Assembly: GCA_020466095.1 (NCBI GenBank)
Contig: CM035807.1
Coordinates: 50,062,752-50,126,751, forward strand
Length of the DNA: 64,000 nt
Source: Chlorops oryzae
Taxonomy: Eukaryota > Arthropoda > Insecta > Diptera > Chloropidae
Direction: 5' to 3'
In this document: positions 1 through 10,709 of the stretch, one piece after another
Layout: each line of letters opens with the position of its first letter
How positions within the stretch are numbered: the stretch's first letter is position 1
The notes under the pieces: model-generated
The model's input: only the letters and a program-made list of their open reading frames with translations
What the model was told of the DNA's origin: nothing
Databases searched by the model: none
Position numbers and translations under genes: made by a program

Positions 1-17
1 ACCGGCTGCGCCAAAAA
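1..17 (-). other. Primer-binding site of an element lying left of the window
   Basis: The first 17 bases are identical to the bases just left of the LTR at 6,303. On the minus strand they read TGGCGCAGCCGGT, the complement of a tRNA-Ser 3' end, 4 bases after an LTR end. A primer site here means the LTR at 18-674 is also the 5' LTR of another copy extending off the left edge. The site is truncated by the window. Confidence 0.75.
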
Positions 18-674
18 TGTTGTGAATATTAGGGGAATGTATCAGTCTGGCTCCTCCAGACTAATACCCAGACCTAATTATCCTTTTTAAACAATACTCC
101 AGACACAGAGAATTCATTTAAGTCCTTTTATTAATTTACTTATTATTTTAATTACAATGTTTGGGTCCTACTCTAGCTTCTAATTGACTTGAAGGACTTC
201 CCTAATTCCCCGTCTAACACTTAAGTCTACGCTCCGCTGTCGTGGCCCTTGGGTGAGTACGTGCACCGGAGTTGAGACTTTGAACACTGAATCAAGAGTC
301 CCCTTGTCGATGTTGATTCTTCCCTTTTATAAGGAGAAAGTGCTTAGGCTGCACTCTCTCGCCAAATCTGGAACACTTCCGCAATGACGAACTGCTGTTG
401 TGTAATCGCTTATTGCCCAATTTCGCTTTTCTCCATAACTTCGTATAATAGCTGGTGCTGACGTAGTCGTTGTTCTCATTACCGCTGACCTACTTCTGCG
501 TTCCAGTTTTAGTTCTGCTTTGGTGACGATATTGTCTCATTGTCTTCGATCGTTGCATTTCTTTTGTTTGCTTCTGTCTGTTATTCGCTGTTCTTGCGAA
601 AACGATTGGCTCTTTCTATCGATCAGTTCACGCTAGGTAGTACAGTGAGTAATCGTATGTTGTAACTCACAACA
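18..674 (-). repeat. 3' LTR (657 bp)
   Basis: On the minus strand it starts TGTTGTGAGTTAC and ends ATTCACAACA, giving short inverted TGTTGTG ends. It matches 6,303-6,959 along its whole length. Because another primer site follows it at 1-17, it also serves as the 5' LTR of a neighbouring copy. Confidence 0.92.
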
Positions 675-688
675 TCCCTCCCCCTTTT
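675..688 (-). other. Polypurine tract
   Basis: On the minus strand the bases next to the LTR read AAAAGGGGGAGGGA, directly followed by TGTTGTG. This is the expected position and composition for priming plus-strand DNA synthesis. It confirms minus orientation. A similar purine-rich stretch followed by a GTCGCG-like word recurs near 1,003-1,025. Confidence 0.8.
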
Positions 689-2631
689 GAAGAAGTCGCG
701 TTTATCGTGACGGAATTAACCCTCAGAGCATTGAGGTGTTATTCATGCTCTCAAGACGATATTTCTTAATTATGCCTTGGTGTTGTTTTTGAGTACTTCT
801 CTCGACTGCATACGCGATTATGGATCATTAACTTCAATTGAAAAGCTTGTTGTTGCTACTCCCAAAAACCGCTGATGCAGCAAATATCATTCGACCTTGT
901 AAAAAAATTCAGTTTTGGGAATTGTGGTTACCTGATGTATACGTGTATATTGTGGTTTTCCATCGACCAGTAGCTCGTGAGTCTATATTGACTGCCAACT
1001 CTCCCCCTTTTAACGGAGTCGCGAGCATCGTGATTGTGAAATATTTTTGCCGAACACATTGCTGTTTTAATACGAGACATTAGGACGGCTGCGTTTTATA
1101 AGATGTACTGATTTCAATTGTTGTTTGGTGCCGGAAGTTGTTGCTGGGCAATTGAGACGGTTGTCTCATGATGCTTCTTTGTTGTTATGTTGATGGGCCA
1201 TGTTTATGTATACCAGAGCGGATACCGGAGTTTTACTTAAAAATATTCTTTTTATGGAAAATATATTCCGTTTTTGTTCGACCTTTGGAATTAATTCCTC
1301 TTTTGTAGAAATACTACACGTTGTTTTCGAGCTTAAGGTTGACCTTAAACTCGAAAAAAACGTGTAGTATTTCTACATAAGAGGAATTAAAAATATTAGT
1401 CATTCTAATTTATAAAATACAATTTTTTGCTTACGAATTAACTGTCTTAAAACCAAAATTTTAGAACATCATTCTTTGCTAACGAATTTACTGTCTTAAA
1501 CCAAGAAGACTTTCTTTAACTAATTATACAAAATTGTAGAACACAATTTTTTGCTTAAAATCAAAATTGTAGAACATTATTGTGAATCGTGAACATAATT
1601 GTTTTGAAATTTATATATTTTTTTTGCTCCGTTCTAATATATATAGTGATTTATTTGTTGTTCTCAAAATTTTATACAGCCATAGGCAAATATTGCAATT
1701 ATTGAGTGTTTATTATAATTTTTATTATTTTTTTTAAATTCTCAACTTAGACATTCATTAATATTCTTATTGAATTGATATTTTTGTTTTTTTTTTTTTT
1801 GTTTGTTTGATGTGTGTATATTTTCAATGTATGTTTTCAATTTGCATTTTTTTCTTTTGTCTCTCTTTTTTTTTTTTTTTTTTGTCTTTTAATTTATGCT
1901 TTTGACTTTTCAATCTCTTTGTAGGTACTTTTTTTTTTTTTTTACTCTTTATTTTTATACAAATTTAGTTCTAATCCATTTTTTCAAATTTAGTATAAGG
2001 TATCTTTTTAACTATTATTTTCTCCATTTCTTTTTATTTATTAAACAAAAAATTTATTTTTATCTTTCTAAAATGGTTTAGTGTTTTGAATATGCCAAAA
2101 ATACCTATATTTATAAGGTATTGCCTTCTATGTACTTTTTCTTGAATATATACAGATATTTAGTAAATCTCTGTATATACTTTTTAATACTTACCAATTT
2201 TTTCCTGTTTTTGTTGTTATTCTTCCTTCTCGTTCTTCTGGTCGGGCCAGTTTTATTTCCACCAAGTACATCTTGTGCCTAAGCTTGTCTTAAAAAAATA
2301 TTTAAAAAAACACAAATTACGGTTCTCGAGTCCCTACTGCATTCTCATTTTTTTTTTTTGATTTTATTTTCTGCTAATAATGCTTTCGATTTCGAAGATC
2401 TTAGTTCAATTGAAACGTATACCGGGGCTTGTTCAAAATAATCGTGACTGTGAGACTTCAAAATAGTTTTCGAGATATCTGGCTTTTATATGTTTCGATA
2501 GGGCATTCTTATTTATAGATCGCCTTAAGCGATGTTAAAAAGAAATTCCTAGTCATAATTAAATTTAAAAACAGTAGGACCTCACTTAACGTGATAAAAA
2601 TCTTTGTTTTTCAAATTTTTTACAGAACTCT
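689..2631. other. AT-rich interior without coding content
   Basis: About 1.9 kb between the polypurine tract and the last gag-side reading frame. Long T runs dominate 1,700-2,350. The only open frames are short and low-complexity, and no RT, integrase or env motif is visible. In an intact element pol would be expected near here, so it has been deleted or replaced by non-coding sequence. Confidence 0.6.
1291..1390. repeat. Long near-perfect hairpin
   Basis: Two arms of about 48 bases face each other across a loop of a few bases near 1,340. They start TTAATTCCTCTT and share TAGAAATACTACACG, with about three mismatches. The transcript could fold into a long stem. It may be a small palindromic insertion or a structural element of the retrotransposon. 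Confidence 0.85.
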
Positions 2632-3686
2632 TTACGGCACTTTAAAATTGTACGCAAATGTTTTGTTTAACGGATTCATTTTTAAAGTTGAAATTTGGCT
2701 ATCGCTCCAATTTGATTTTATGTTACGGTTCACGCCATCCCATTTAAAAATATTTTGTATGAGCGCAAATGTTTTTAAAAAACTCGTATAGACTGCTTTC
2801 CTTGTATCAAAGAATTTTTTTAATATTTCTCTAATTATAATTGGATTATTTAAAATAACTGACATGTTACTGAAATCTAATTTTTTAATTAAATTTATCG
2901 TCTCATGATATTTTACTCTTTCTTTATTTTCCTGCGAGGTTAAAGCTGGTACCTTTATTGCGGAATTGTGTAGCCTACTCAGTGGGTTGTCTTTGAAAAT
3001 TTCCTTTGAATTTTCTTCTTTAACTGACACATCATCTTTTATGTTCATTAAATTACCATAACGATTTCTATCAACTTCCTCCTCGAGTTTATAATCTTCT
3101 TCACTACCTGACTCTCTATTTACTTCAACCTCTGTGCTGTTAAAAATAGGTACAACTCCTTTTCTGCCAATATTTTTAGGCGATTTGCTATCAAATCTGG
3201 CATATTTCCCTCTTTATGTTCTCCTTTATCTCGTAACAATTTTTTGGCACAAGTTGCTACTACTCTTGCTTCATTAGCTTGGACCGTGACTGTCTCTGCA
3301 CTACAAATCCCATCGCTAAAATTGGAAACCAGAATTGGTAGTGATGCAACTTGTCTATCATTGTTGTAGAAAGATATATCTTTACTGATATTATTTATTA
3401 TTAACTGCTCTCTAGGCATATCTTTGCCTAAAAAATTCTCTTTTTGCCTCTTTTCTGATTTCTGGTATTGTATAACTAACTTTTCTTCTGCAATATCTTC
3501 TTGAGATTCGGTTTCTAATACTGAATCTTCACTTTCGATAAAATGCACAACGATTTTGTCATTAAAACGGACCTTCTTTTTCCCGAGACTATTATTATTA
3601 AACAAATTTTCATTTTTTCTCACTATATTGCTTGTCTTTCTGCAAATATCTTGTTCATTTAAGTCATCGAGGAACATTTCATTCAT
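2632..3686 (-). pseudogene. Gag-downstream reading frames of unknown function
   Basis: Two minus-strand open frames, 3,120-3,686 (188 aa) and 2,632-3,048 (138 aa), follow the Gag stop. They are acidic and lysine-rich and show no recognised domain. The first contains a basic patch with KKKVRF. The second copy of this family also has a KK-V-F motif at the corresponding place (near 55,420), so this region is a genuine part of the element. They could be the start of a pol or spacer reading frame with the enzymatic part deleted. Function unknown. Confidence 0.45.
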
Positions 3687-3814
3687 ATCTAATTCCTTTA
3701 AATCTGTTGGTTTCTCTTTATATTTTCCTTCTTTTTCGTTATTCTTTCTTAAATTTTCCTTATTATGAACTAGGTATGGCCTTTGAACTTTGAACTTTAC
3801 TGTAGCATTCCGGT

Positions 3815-4381
3815 CTACTGGCCTTGACCGGGCCGCTGGGAGTTTCCCTGACTACTATCTCCTTGCTGGTGCTTACAAAATCTTGCTGTATGCCGAAATT
3901 GAGAGCATTTGTAGCACTGTATATCAGTGCGACTATTTTCAGGGAAATCCTTTATGAAACTATTCGACCCACTATGTGGTGAAAATTGATGATTGTACGA
4001 GTGGTTATGATTAAAATTTTTTGTCGTGTTTTGAATTTCGTCTCTTCTAAACGGTGCTCTATTCAGGAGCTGAATTTCTTGCATATTAAAATTATCTTGC
4101 CTTCTTTTACAAAATTTGTTACTTTCGTGGCCATTTGTTTGACATATATTGCAAAATAGATTCCTAAGCCTGCCAAAAAAATTACTATCTACATGGCCTC
4201 TTCTTCCACAATAAGTGCAAGTTTGTGCATCCGAGCGTGTGTTCTTGCTATCGCTTAAATTGCATTTTCTGCTATATTGGTGCCCATATTCAGCACAAAA
4301 CTCGCAGTAAGGGGTATTCCTTCTCTGCTGGCATATGTTCCAAGTATGCCCTACTATCTTGCAAAAAGAACAAATGATTGG
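3815..4381 (-). pseudogene. Gag nucleocapsid with five CCHC zinc knuckles
   Basis: Read on the minus strand just after the capsid frame stop, this stretch holds five CX2CX4HX4-5C-type knuckles. They begin CSFC, CEFC, CTYC, CNIC and CYKC, and the frame ends in a Q/G/R-rich tail at 3,815. The third knuckle lacks its last Cys in this copy. Zinc knuckles bind the genomic RNA for packaging. A single stop separates this stretch from the capsid frame, while only the last part starts with Met (4,084). Five knuckles is many; one or two is usual for Ty3/gypsy Gag. The same five-knuckle order is seen at 54,640-55,240. Confidence 0.8.
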
Positions 4382-5359
4382 CTAAGGGGATGCGGGGAGG
4401 CATTGACTCACAAAATGGTTGGAACTAGATTTTATATTATATTCAATGTGAAGATATTCAGACTCTTCTGCCAATTTGATAAAATCAGAAATCGGCCTAT
4501 CCTTATTTGTTTCGAGTCTAATTTGCATATAGGTATCTCTAATACCAAAAATGAACTTGTTTGTGGCCAGTTTTCTATATTCGTTTAGTGCGGATACTGC
4601 TTCTGTGGAATTCCACGACTTATTGATAATCTCTTCTGCCTCATTCAATAAAAACTCCAATTTTCCCCCAAATGCTGACGCTCTCTCGGTATCCTGTTGC
4701 GCTGCTCCTGCTATTTCTGATCTAATCGTTTCGAGACTTCTACGCTTTAAGAACTCCCTTTTTATTATATCACAAACCTCATCCAGGCTATTTATTGTCC
4801 GCTGATTAATTTTTACATACGCTACGCCAGATAGTCTATTTTTTATGCATTTTATAATGTCCCTTATATCGCTACCATTTACTACGCTTTTCAATAATTC
4901 TATTCCTGTTACAAATTTGTCCACTTCCAGGCTTAATTCTGGATTATTTGATCCTGAGAAGTAAGGCACAAGGCGAGTTACCTTTTTCATTAGCTCATCT
5001 ACTTGTCCTGGATTATTCATTGTCATTCTTACTGAAGGCAAACTGCTCGCAACAAAGGGTTCAGATTGAAAATTAGGCGTGTCACTGTAAGGTTCAATTA
5101 TTTTTATAGAAGGATTTGTCTTTGACACCGTCACCGGTGTAATGTTATTTTGGGTTGTGGCTGTGCTTGTGAACGCAACAGGTGTAGATTCAATATTTAC
5201 TGTATTTGTACTTGTCGTTCTTATTTTTCGTGTCGGGTTTGGAGTCGGAGAAGTGGCAAAGACTGTCCTTAAGTTGTTCTTCAATTTTTTAACTTCTTGT
5301 TTCAAATAACTTACTTCTTCTTCACTTGCTTTCAGCCTTGCTCTATCCTGCTCGATCAC
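4382..5359 (-). CDS. Gag capsid region (325 aa)
   Basis: The N-terminal 30 residues are coiled-coil-like (K/E-rich heptads), followed by a Thr/Ser/Pro-rich linker to about residue 110. A helical capsid-like region follows, with the retrotransposon-gag pattern around FSGSNNPEL and a DIIKREF segment. The frame overlaps the preceding coiled-coil frame by 17 bases in another phase. This suggests one frameshift inside an originally single Gag. It stops just before the zinc knuckles. The assignment rests on order and pattern, not on a database match. Confidence 0.65.
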   Translation of the reverse strand: MIEQDRARLKASEEEVSYLKQEVKKLKNNLRTVFATSPTPNPTRKIRTTSTNTVNIESTPVAFTSTATTQNNITPVTVSKTNPSIKIIEPYSDTPNFQSEPFVASSLPSVRMTMNNPGQVDELMKKVTRLVPYFSGSNNPELSLEVDKFVTGIELLKSVVNGSDIRDIIKCIKNRLSGVAYVKINQRTINSLDEVCDIIKREFLKRRSLETIRSEIAGAAQQDTERASAFGGKLEFLLNEAEEIINKSWNSTEAVSALNEYRKLATNKFIFGIRDTYMQIRLETNKDRPISDFIKLAEESEYLHIEYNIKSSSNHFVSQCLPASP

Positions 5360-5771
5360 CTCTGCTGTTTCTTTTCCTACAGACCGTTTTAAAATTTTCC
5401 CTGAGAGTGTCGTTCTGCTCCTCCGATACTTTAATTAAATTATCCTTTTCTTCAATTTGCTTTCTTAACTTCTTACAGTTTCTGTCAAGGAGTGTTAAAG
5501 TTTCTTCTAATTTTTTAACTTTATCTTTTGATACCTGACTTAAAGGACCTACTGTATCCTTTACTTTGTTAATGAGGAAACTCGCTTCTTCAAGCTTTGT
5601 AAATTGGCCTAACACGGCTTGATCTTTAATTAGTTGCGAGATTTCCTTATTCAAATTTACCTCCTTTACTAATTCATACGTATCTGCTACAATTGATTTC
5701 GCATCTATTTTTGACTGATGTAAAGTCTGTCTAATTTTTTCTAATTCCTGTTTCATAGCAAATTTTCTCAA
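5343..5771 (-). CDS. Gag N-terminal coiled-coil region (142 aa)
   Basis: A charged helical segment with regular hydrophobic spacing (for example VKKLEETLTLLDRNCKKL) that probably oligomerises. It is the first open frame after the primer site in the minus orientation, and its Met at 5,771 is a plausible Gag start about 530 bases from the LTR. The frame runs into 4,382-5,359 through a phase change, so in this copy Gag cannot be made whole without frameshifting. Confidence 0.6.
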   Translation of the reverse strand: MRKFAMKQELEKIRQTLHQSKIDAKSIVADTYELVKEVNLNKEISQLIKDQAVLGQFTKLEEASFLINKVKDTVGPLSQVSKDKVKKLEETLTLLDRNCKKLRKQIEEKDNLIKVSEEQNDTLRENFKTVCRKRNSRGDRAG

Positions 5772-6284
5772 AAATTTTAAATATGTTAGTTAAATATGTT
5801 AGTTAAAAATCTGTACTCACCATTTTCATTCTTCTGTTTGCTAACATTTTTTTTTTTCAATGTATTCCCTCGTCAGCGATGAATCTGCTACCGTTGATTT
5901 TATTTTTTATTTTTATTTATTTATTATTTTTTTTTTTTATGCTTTTGGACTCATGAATCTCACTGTTCCGTTCTTCAAAAAAAAATTACATACAAAATTT
6001 TTTTTTTACGGAATAAAAATTTTTGTCAAAGGAGTACCGGCAGAGCACGATCAAACGTTACTCCTGGATACCTACTTCGATTTATCTACCGCATACGCCT
6101 GCGCCGCTAGACACATGAATTTTAGAGCTTCGTTCACCCATGTCTGATTTTGTCAGGTTTTAAAACCAAAAAAGGTTCCGCTTCACTCAACTCTTATTTT
6201 CATATGCCACACCGCACAAACGCATTAGGATAGTTTCTTAAAAATTCTTATCCTTGATTCGAATCCAACCGAAAGTCGGTCGAA

Positions 6285-6298
6285 TACCGGCTGCGCCA
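6285..6298 (-). other. Primer-binding site, tRNA-Ser type
   Basis: On the minus strand it reads TGGCGCAGCCGGTA, 4 bases after the CA end of the 5' LTR. This complements the CCA-tailed 3' end of insect tRNA-Ser as I recall it, and the match breaks after 14 bases. Confidence 0.8.
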
Positions 6299-6302
6299 AA
6301 AA

Positions 6303-6959
6303 TGTTGTGAATATTAGGGGAATGTATCAGTCTGGCTCCTCCAGACGAATACCCAGACCTAATTATCCTTTTTAAATAATACTCCGGACACAGAGAATTC
6401 ATTTAAGTCCTTTTATTAATTTACTTATTATTTTAATTACAATGTTTGGGTCCTACTCTAGCTCCTAATTGACTTGAAGGACTTCCCTAATTCCCTGTCT
6501 AACACTTAAGTCTACGCTCCGCTGTCGTGGCCCTTGGGTGAGTAGGTGCACCGGAGTTGAGACTTTGAACACTGAATCAAGAGTCCCCTTGTCGATGTTG
6601 ATTCTTCCCTTTTATAAGGAGAAAGTGCTTAGGCTGCACTCTCTCGCCAAATCTGGAACACTTCCGCAATGACGAACTGCTGTTGTGCAATTGCTTATTG
6701 CCCAATTTCGCTTTTCTCCCTAACTTCGTATAATAGCTGGTGCTGACGTAGTCGTTGTTCTCATTACCGCTGACCTACTTCTGCGTTCCAGTTCTAGTTC
6801 TGCTTTGGTGACGATATTGTGTCATTGTCTTCGATCGTTGCATTTCTTTTGTTTGCTTCTGTCTGTTATTCGCTGTTCTTGCGAAAACGATTGGCTCTTT
6901 CTATCGATCAGTTCACGCTAGGTAGTACAGTGAGTACTCGTATGTTGTAACTCACAACA
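6303..6959 (-). repeat. 5' LTR (657 bp)
   Basis: Matches 18-674 end to end with about a dozen substitutions seen by eye. In minus orientation it would hold the promoter. It is followed on its right by unrelated sequence, so 6,959/6,960 is the outer edge of the element. No target duplication can be tested because the other side is another copy. Confidence 0.92.
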
Positions 6960-8099
6960 ACGGCCTTCAAAACTTACAAAAACTTCTAATTTTTCCCAAA
7001 AATATCAAAAGTTATGAAAATTCGGTAACTTTGACACCCTGTAACACACAAAAAATTTGACCTACGTATAGCATACTATTTAGATATTACTTGGTCCAAT
7101 GTTTGTTTCTCTAAGTAAATTTTTACCAAAGATACAGAATTAAGTGACGATAGCAAAGCGAAATCCGACACTGTGGATCGGGATGATTGCTCTATGAAAC
7201 TTTCTATTCTAAAGACAGAAAACCGAATCCTGGATTCTGGAAACCGATGTAACCACTAGCTTAAAACTTGCTTCAATTGTGTGTTTCAAATTATTACAAA
7301 AATGTTATTAGGTCGGAGCTGCTGATATAAAAACATATCGTCCTCCCGGAGTTCTATCCTCGTATATCTTAAATTAAAAAAAAAAATTGAGAGAAGAACA
7401 TTTTTCCGTGTACTTGTTCAATATCTATCCACCTGTCTAGTCTCCAAGTTGCTATAACTTATAGTTAACGGCAAATTTAAGAGCGTTATTGTTGTATATC
7501 TATCCTTTGAACATATGATTTAAAAGAGTAATAACATCGTGTATCCCTATTCTGTGGATATTTTATGAAACTTGCGAAATAAAAACCCAGTATTCCCCGT
7601 ATATATGCTCTCTGGATATAATATATAAGTATAATAGGGAGGCACATCGTCCTTGAAGTCCTGTACAAATTGAAAAAAAAATTACCTGAAATAGCGAAAA
7701 ATAAATAAAAATTACTGGGACCTTAAGCTCGAAAAACACATAACTTATCTCATACATGAAAACTTTTATAACTGTCCCAGAGTCACTCGTAGAGGGGTAA
7801 ATGTAAGACTAGCCCCCATCATTTTTTCCCCGCATCAGTTTTCCGCAACACACCAAACGCCTATCCCATTCCCAATTCTAATATAAAAAGCGAGAGAGAT
7901 GGAGCAAAACCGTAAGACGCGAACATAGTCTTTCGTAATAAATGTACAGCCCAATACCCAAGTTAAAATGTTAGATGCTGAAATTTTTGGCATAAATTTG
8001 CATATGTAAATGTTATAACAAAAAAAAACTTTTTTCTAAACATCTATACAAACGTAACGTTTGAATAAGTACTTTTTTAACTCCTATGCTACACTTGTT
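6960..8099. other. Unassigned AT-rich spacer
   Basis: No gene or repeat boundary is recognised between the LTR edge and the piggyBac-like end. Open frames here (for example 7,486-7,757 minus) are short, overlapping and low-complexity. It could be old, unrecognisable transposon sequence. Confidence 0.5.
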
Positions 8100-8366
8100 T
8101 TAACCCTAGTCTTTATACCCGGATACATTTGTGGCCAGTGGACAATTTGGAGTGATGTACCTCCTAAACCATTTAATGTAATTTTATAAAACTCCGGATC
8201 TAGGAAGATTACTGTAATCCGCGTCGACTGCCACCTCAACTGATGTGCTGGGTCAAGGCATTGTGGAGCTATGATCCTCGAAAGTCTTTACCCCCATAAG
8301 CGTATCTCCAAGTACAGGTGTGGCCACTATCTTTTAGTGCAATTTTATAAGTTTTCTACATAAATA

Positions 8367-8591
8367 TGTCGTAGTAATCTATGAGTTTGATATGAAGTGT
8401 GGGAAACACTTGGAGAAAATCTATCAACAAGGCCGGGATCGAATGAAGTTGAAGTCTTCTTTAAGGAAAGAAAAAAGGAGAAACGGCACTTTTTGTAGAT
8501 AGAGATTCTCAATTAATAAAAGCGTATGATGGAAGAGAATCTGACGCAATCGGGGACGGTCTTAAAGGAAGGCGTACGGTCTCCTGCGACA
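8367..8591 (+). repeat. 5' LTR (225 bp)
   Basis: Starts TGTCGTAGTAATC and ends CTCCTGCGACA, with inverted TGTCG/CGACA termini. It is nearly identical to 20,039-20,263. The gag open frame starts inside it (ATG at 8,526), so the LTR appears to contain the first 22 codons of Gag or a 5' extension that is open by chance. Confidence 0.93.
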
Positions 8592-9269
8592 TCAGAAGTG
8601 GGATGCGGTTCCCCACCCGAAGTCCTAAATGAGCAAATGCGAGTCCTTCTGGACTCGCAAAATCGGAACTTTTTGGAAATCATAAAAGCGCTCCAGGCTG
8701 GAAACACATCAGCACCGGAGACGAAAATTATTTCGTTTCCTAAGTTTAATCCTGATATACCAGGCGCTGTAGTTCTCCCATGGTGCGCTATAGTCGAAAC
8801 AATTTTAATGGAAAATCCTTTGGAAGGCAGTAGCCTTATAATGGCGCTGAGCAGGTCGCTGGAAGGAAGCGCGTCACACTGGTTGTCACAAATTTCGTTC
8901 CCTGGAATTTCGTGGACGCAATTTAAGGACTTATTTATGCAACACTTTGGTGGTACAGAGACTCAAGCTGCGACGTTATTTCATGTCTTGAATGGTCGCA
9001 TGAAGGACGTGGAAAGCCTTGCTGTATATGGAAGCCGCGTAGTAACCACCCTAATGTCTACCTGGGCAAATTCCAGCACCGAAGAAATAGCTGTGTGCAT
9101 GGCTCTTGCTGATATGGCTCAAGTCGAACCACGTTTACAGCGTACGTTGTTCACAACAACCATATCGAGTCGGATGCAGTTGCAAAAGGAGCTAAAAGCG
9201 TGGACTTACTATAAAAGGAAGGCGGAGGAAAGCGAGGAGTCTGCAAAAAAAAAAAATGAAGCTTTCTGA
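8526..9269 (+). CDS. Gag of mdg3-like element (247 aa)
   Basis: A capsid-like protein: residues about 70-210 form a helical region with the retrotransposon-gag pattern (FPKFNP near 76, HWLSQISFPG near 118, FKDLFMQHFGG near 133). The C-terminus is very basic and ends in the run of 12 As at 9,245-9,256. The zinc knuckles follow in the next frame from 9,256, so the run marks either a programmed slippage site or a one-base length error. The start is uncertain because the first ATG (8,526) lies within the LTR. Confidence 0.75.
   Translation: MMEENLTQSGTVLKEGVRSPATSEVGCGSPPEVLNEQMRVLLDSQNRNFLEIIKALQAGNTSAPETKIISFPKFNPDIPGAVVLPWCAIVETILMENPLEGSSLIMALSRSLEGSASHWLSQISFPGISWTQFKDLFMQHFGGTETQAATLFHVLNGRMKDVESLAVYGSRVVTTLMSTWANSSTEEIAVCMALADMAQVEPRLQRTLFTTTISSRMQLQKELKAWTYYKRKAEESEESAKKKNEAF
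8592..8604 (+). other. Primer-binding site, internal tRNA-Leu type
   Basis: TCAGAAGTGGGAT directly abuts the LTR. It complements tRNA-Leu starting five bases in from the 3' CCA end, rather than at the CCA itself. I recall this offset for the mdg3/micropia lineage but could not check it. The site lies inside the gag open frame. Confidence 0.65.
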
Positions 9270-10709
9270 ATATGGGCAGCATATTAAGTGTTTTCGGTCT
9301 GGTGAGATGGGCCATAAAGCAACTCGATGCCGAAATTGGGAAAAGCGGAAGCTGATGGATCCCAAAAATAAGTGCAAGAACCCGATTACCTGTTTTAAAT
9401 GTCGTCAAGTCGGGCACGTTGCTTCCAGCTGTACTAATAAGAGTGGTAATCGTGGCGAGGACTATGTGATTGAACGAAAAGTACACATGTGTACAGTCCA
9501 AATGCCCGAAGGAAATATGTGGATACAGGGTGAGCGCTACAAATTTTATTTTGATTCAGGGGCGGAGTGCTCCTTAATTAGGGAATCGGTTGCTTGTAAA
9601 TTAACGGGCAAACGAGTAAATAATGTTGTGAGAATGACGGGCATTGGACAAAATTGTATAGTAAGCACTTTGCAAATTTTAACGGTTGTAAACATCGACA
9701 GTATCCCATTGGAGATTCTTTTCCACGTCCTGCCTAATGTTTCATTACATTACGATGTATTAGTTGGTCGAGAAATTTTGGATAGCGGTATATCTGTCCA
9801 ACTGTCCTCTAGTCGATTAATGTTTAAAAGAGAGAATGTTATATTGTTTTGCGAGAAGGAAGAGGGTGCCTTCCTCGATTTGGACAACATAGATATTCCT
9901 GGTGGGGACAAGTTGAAGTTATTGAACATTTTGGAAGGGTTTAAAGACCATTTTATTATTGGTACGCCTTCTCATGTTGCAAACGTAGAATCAATGCAGA
10001 TTCGGCTAAAAGACCCAAGTAAAACTGTTTGTCGAAGACCATATCGGTTAAACGAGGAGGAACGCAAAGTCGTGCGCGCAAAAGTTGATGAGCTCCTTAA
10101 CGCTGGTATAATTCGGCAGAGTTATTCTCCATTTGCAAGCCCTATACTTCTGGTAAAAAAGAAAGATGGTACGGATAGGATGTGTATCGACTATCGTGAG
10201 TTTTATAGTAACACAATACCTGATAAGTATCCCTTACCGCTCATAGCAGACCAAATCGATAGGCTGAATGGCTGTTATTTATTCTCCACTTTAGAGTTGG
10301 CAAGTGGGTATCATCAGATCCCAATGCACCCCGATTGGGTAGAAAATACTGCCTTTGTGACACCCGATGGTCACTATGAATACCTGAGTGTACCATTTGG
10401 CCTATGTAACGCCCCGTCCGTTTTTCAGCGCGCAGTTATCAATGCCTTAGGTGAGCTTGTAAGAAGTTATGTAGTAGTTTATATGGATGACATAATGATT
10501 CTAGGAACCGTAGACATTGAAGAATCCCTGAAGAGAGTCCAAACCGTGTTACAGGTCTTTTCGGAGGCAGGTTTTTCCTTTAATAGCAAAAAATGCAAGT
10601 TTATGATGACCAAAGTGGAGTATCTGGGCTTTGAAGTAAGCGGTGGTGAAATCAGACCTAACCCCAGAAAGATTGAGGCTTTAAGTTGTTTACCACCTCC
10701 TCAAACAGT
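9256..10709 (+). pseudogene. Nucleocapsid, protease and RT of mdg3-like element (truncated by insertion)
   Basis: Residues 12-25 hold a CCHC knuckle whose second Cys is Ser (CFRS). A second, intact knuckle (CFKC...C) follows near 47. The protease motif FDSGAECSLI is near 95. RT runs from about 245, with YMDD near 412 and the PFGL motif before it. The first catalytic Asp of RT motif A is replaced: the text reads STLELASGYHQ, with GAG at 10,294-10,296 where Asp is expected. That should cripple polymerase activity. The true frame ends at 10,709, where the mdg1-like LTR starts; the tail beyond is LTR sequence. RT continues in the same frame at 17,525. Confidence 0.85.

Larger units (their letters stand above)
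18..6959 (-). mobile_element. LTR retrotransposon with a five-knuckle Gag and no pol (Ty3/gypsy-like)
   Basis: Two 657-bp direct repeats (18-674 and 6,303-6,959) bound this element. It reads on the minus strand: 5' LTR on the right, primer site at 6,285-6,298, gag from 5,771 leftwards, and a polypurine tract against the left LTR. The interior is about 5.6 kb. I find no protease, reverse transcriptase, RNase H or integrase motif on either strand, so it is probably non-autonomous by internal deletion. The LTRs differ at roughly a dozen positions by eye (about 2%), so the insertion is not recent. A related Gag lies at 54,600-55,306 in the opposite orientation. The tRNA-Ser primer suggests Ty3/gypsy, but without RT the clade is open. 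Confidence 0.85.
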
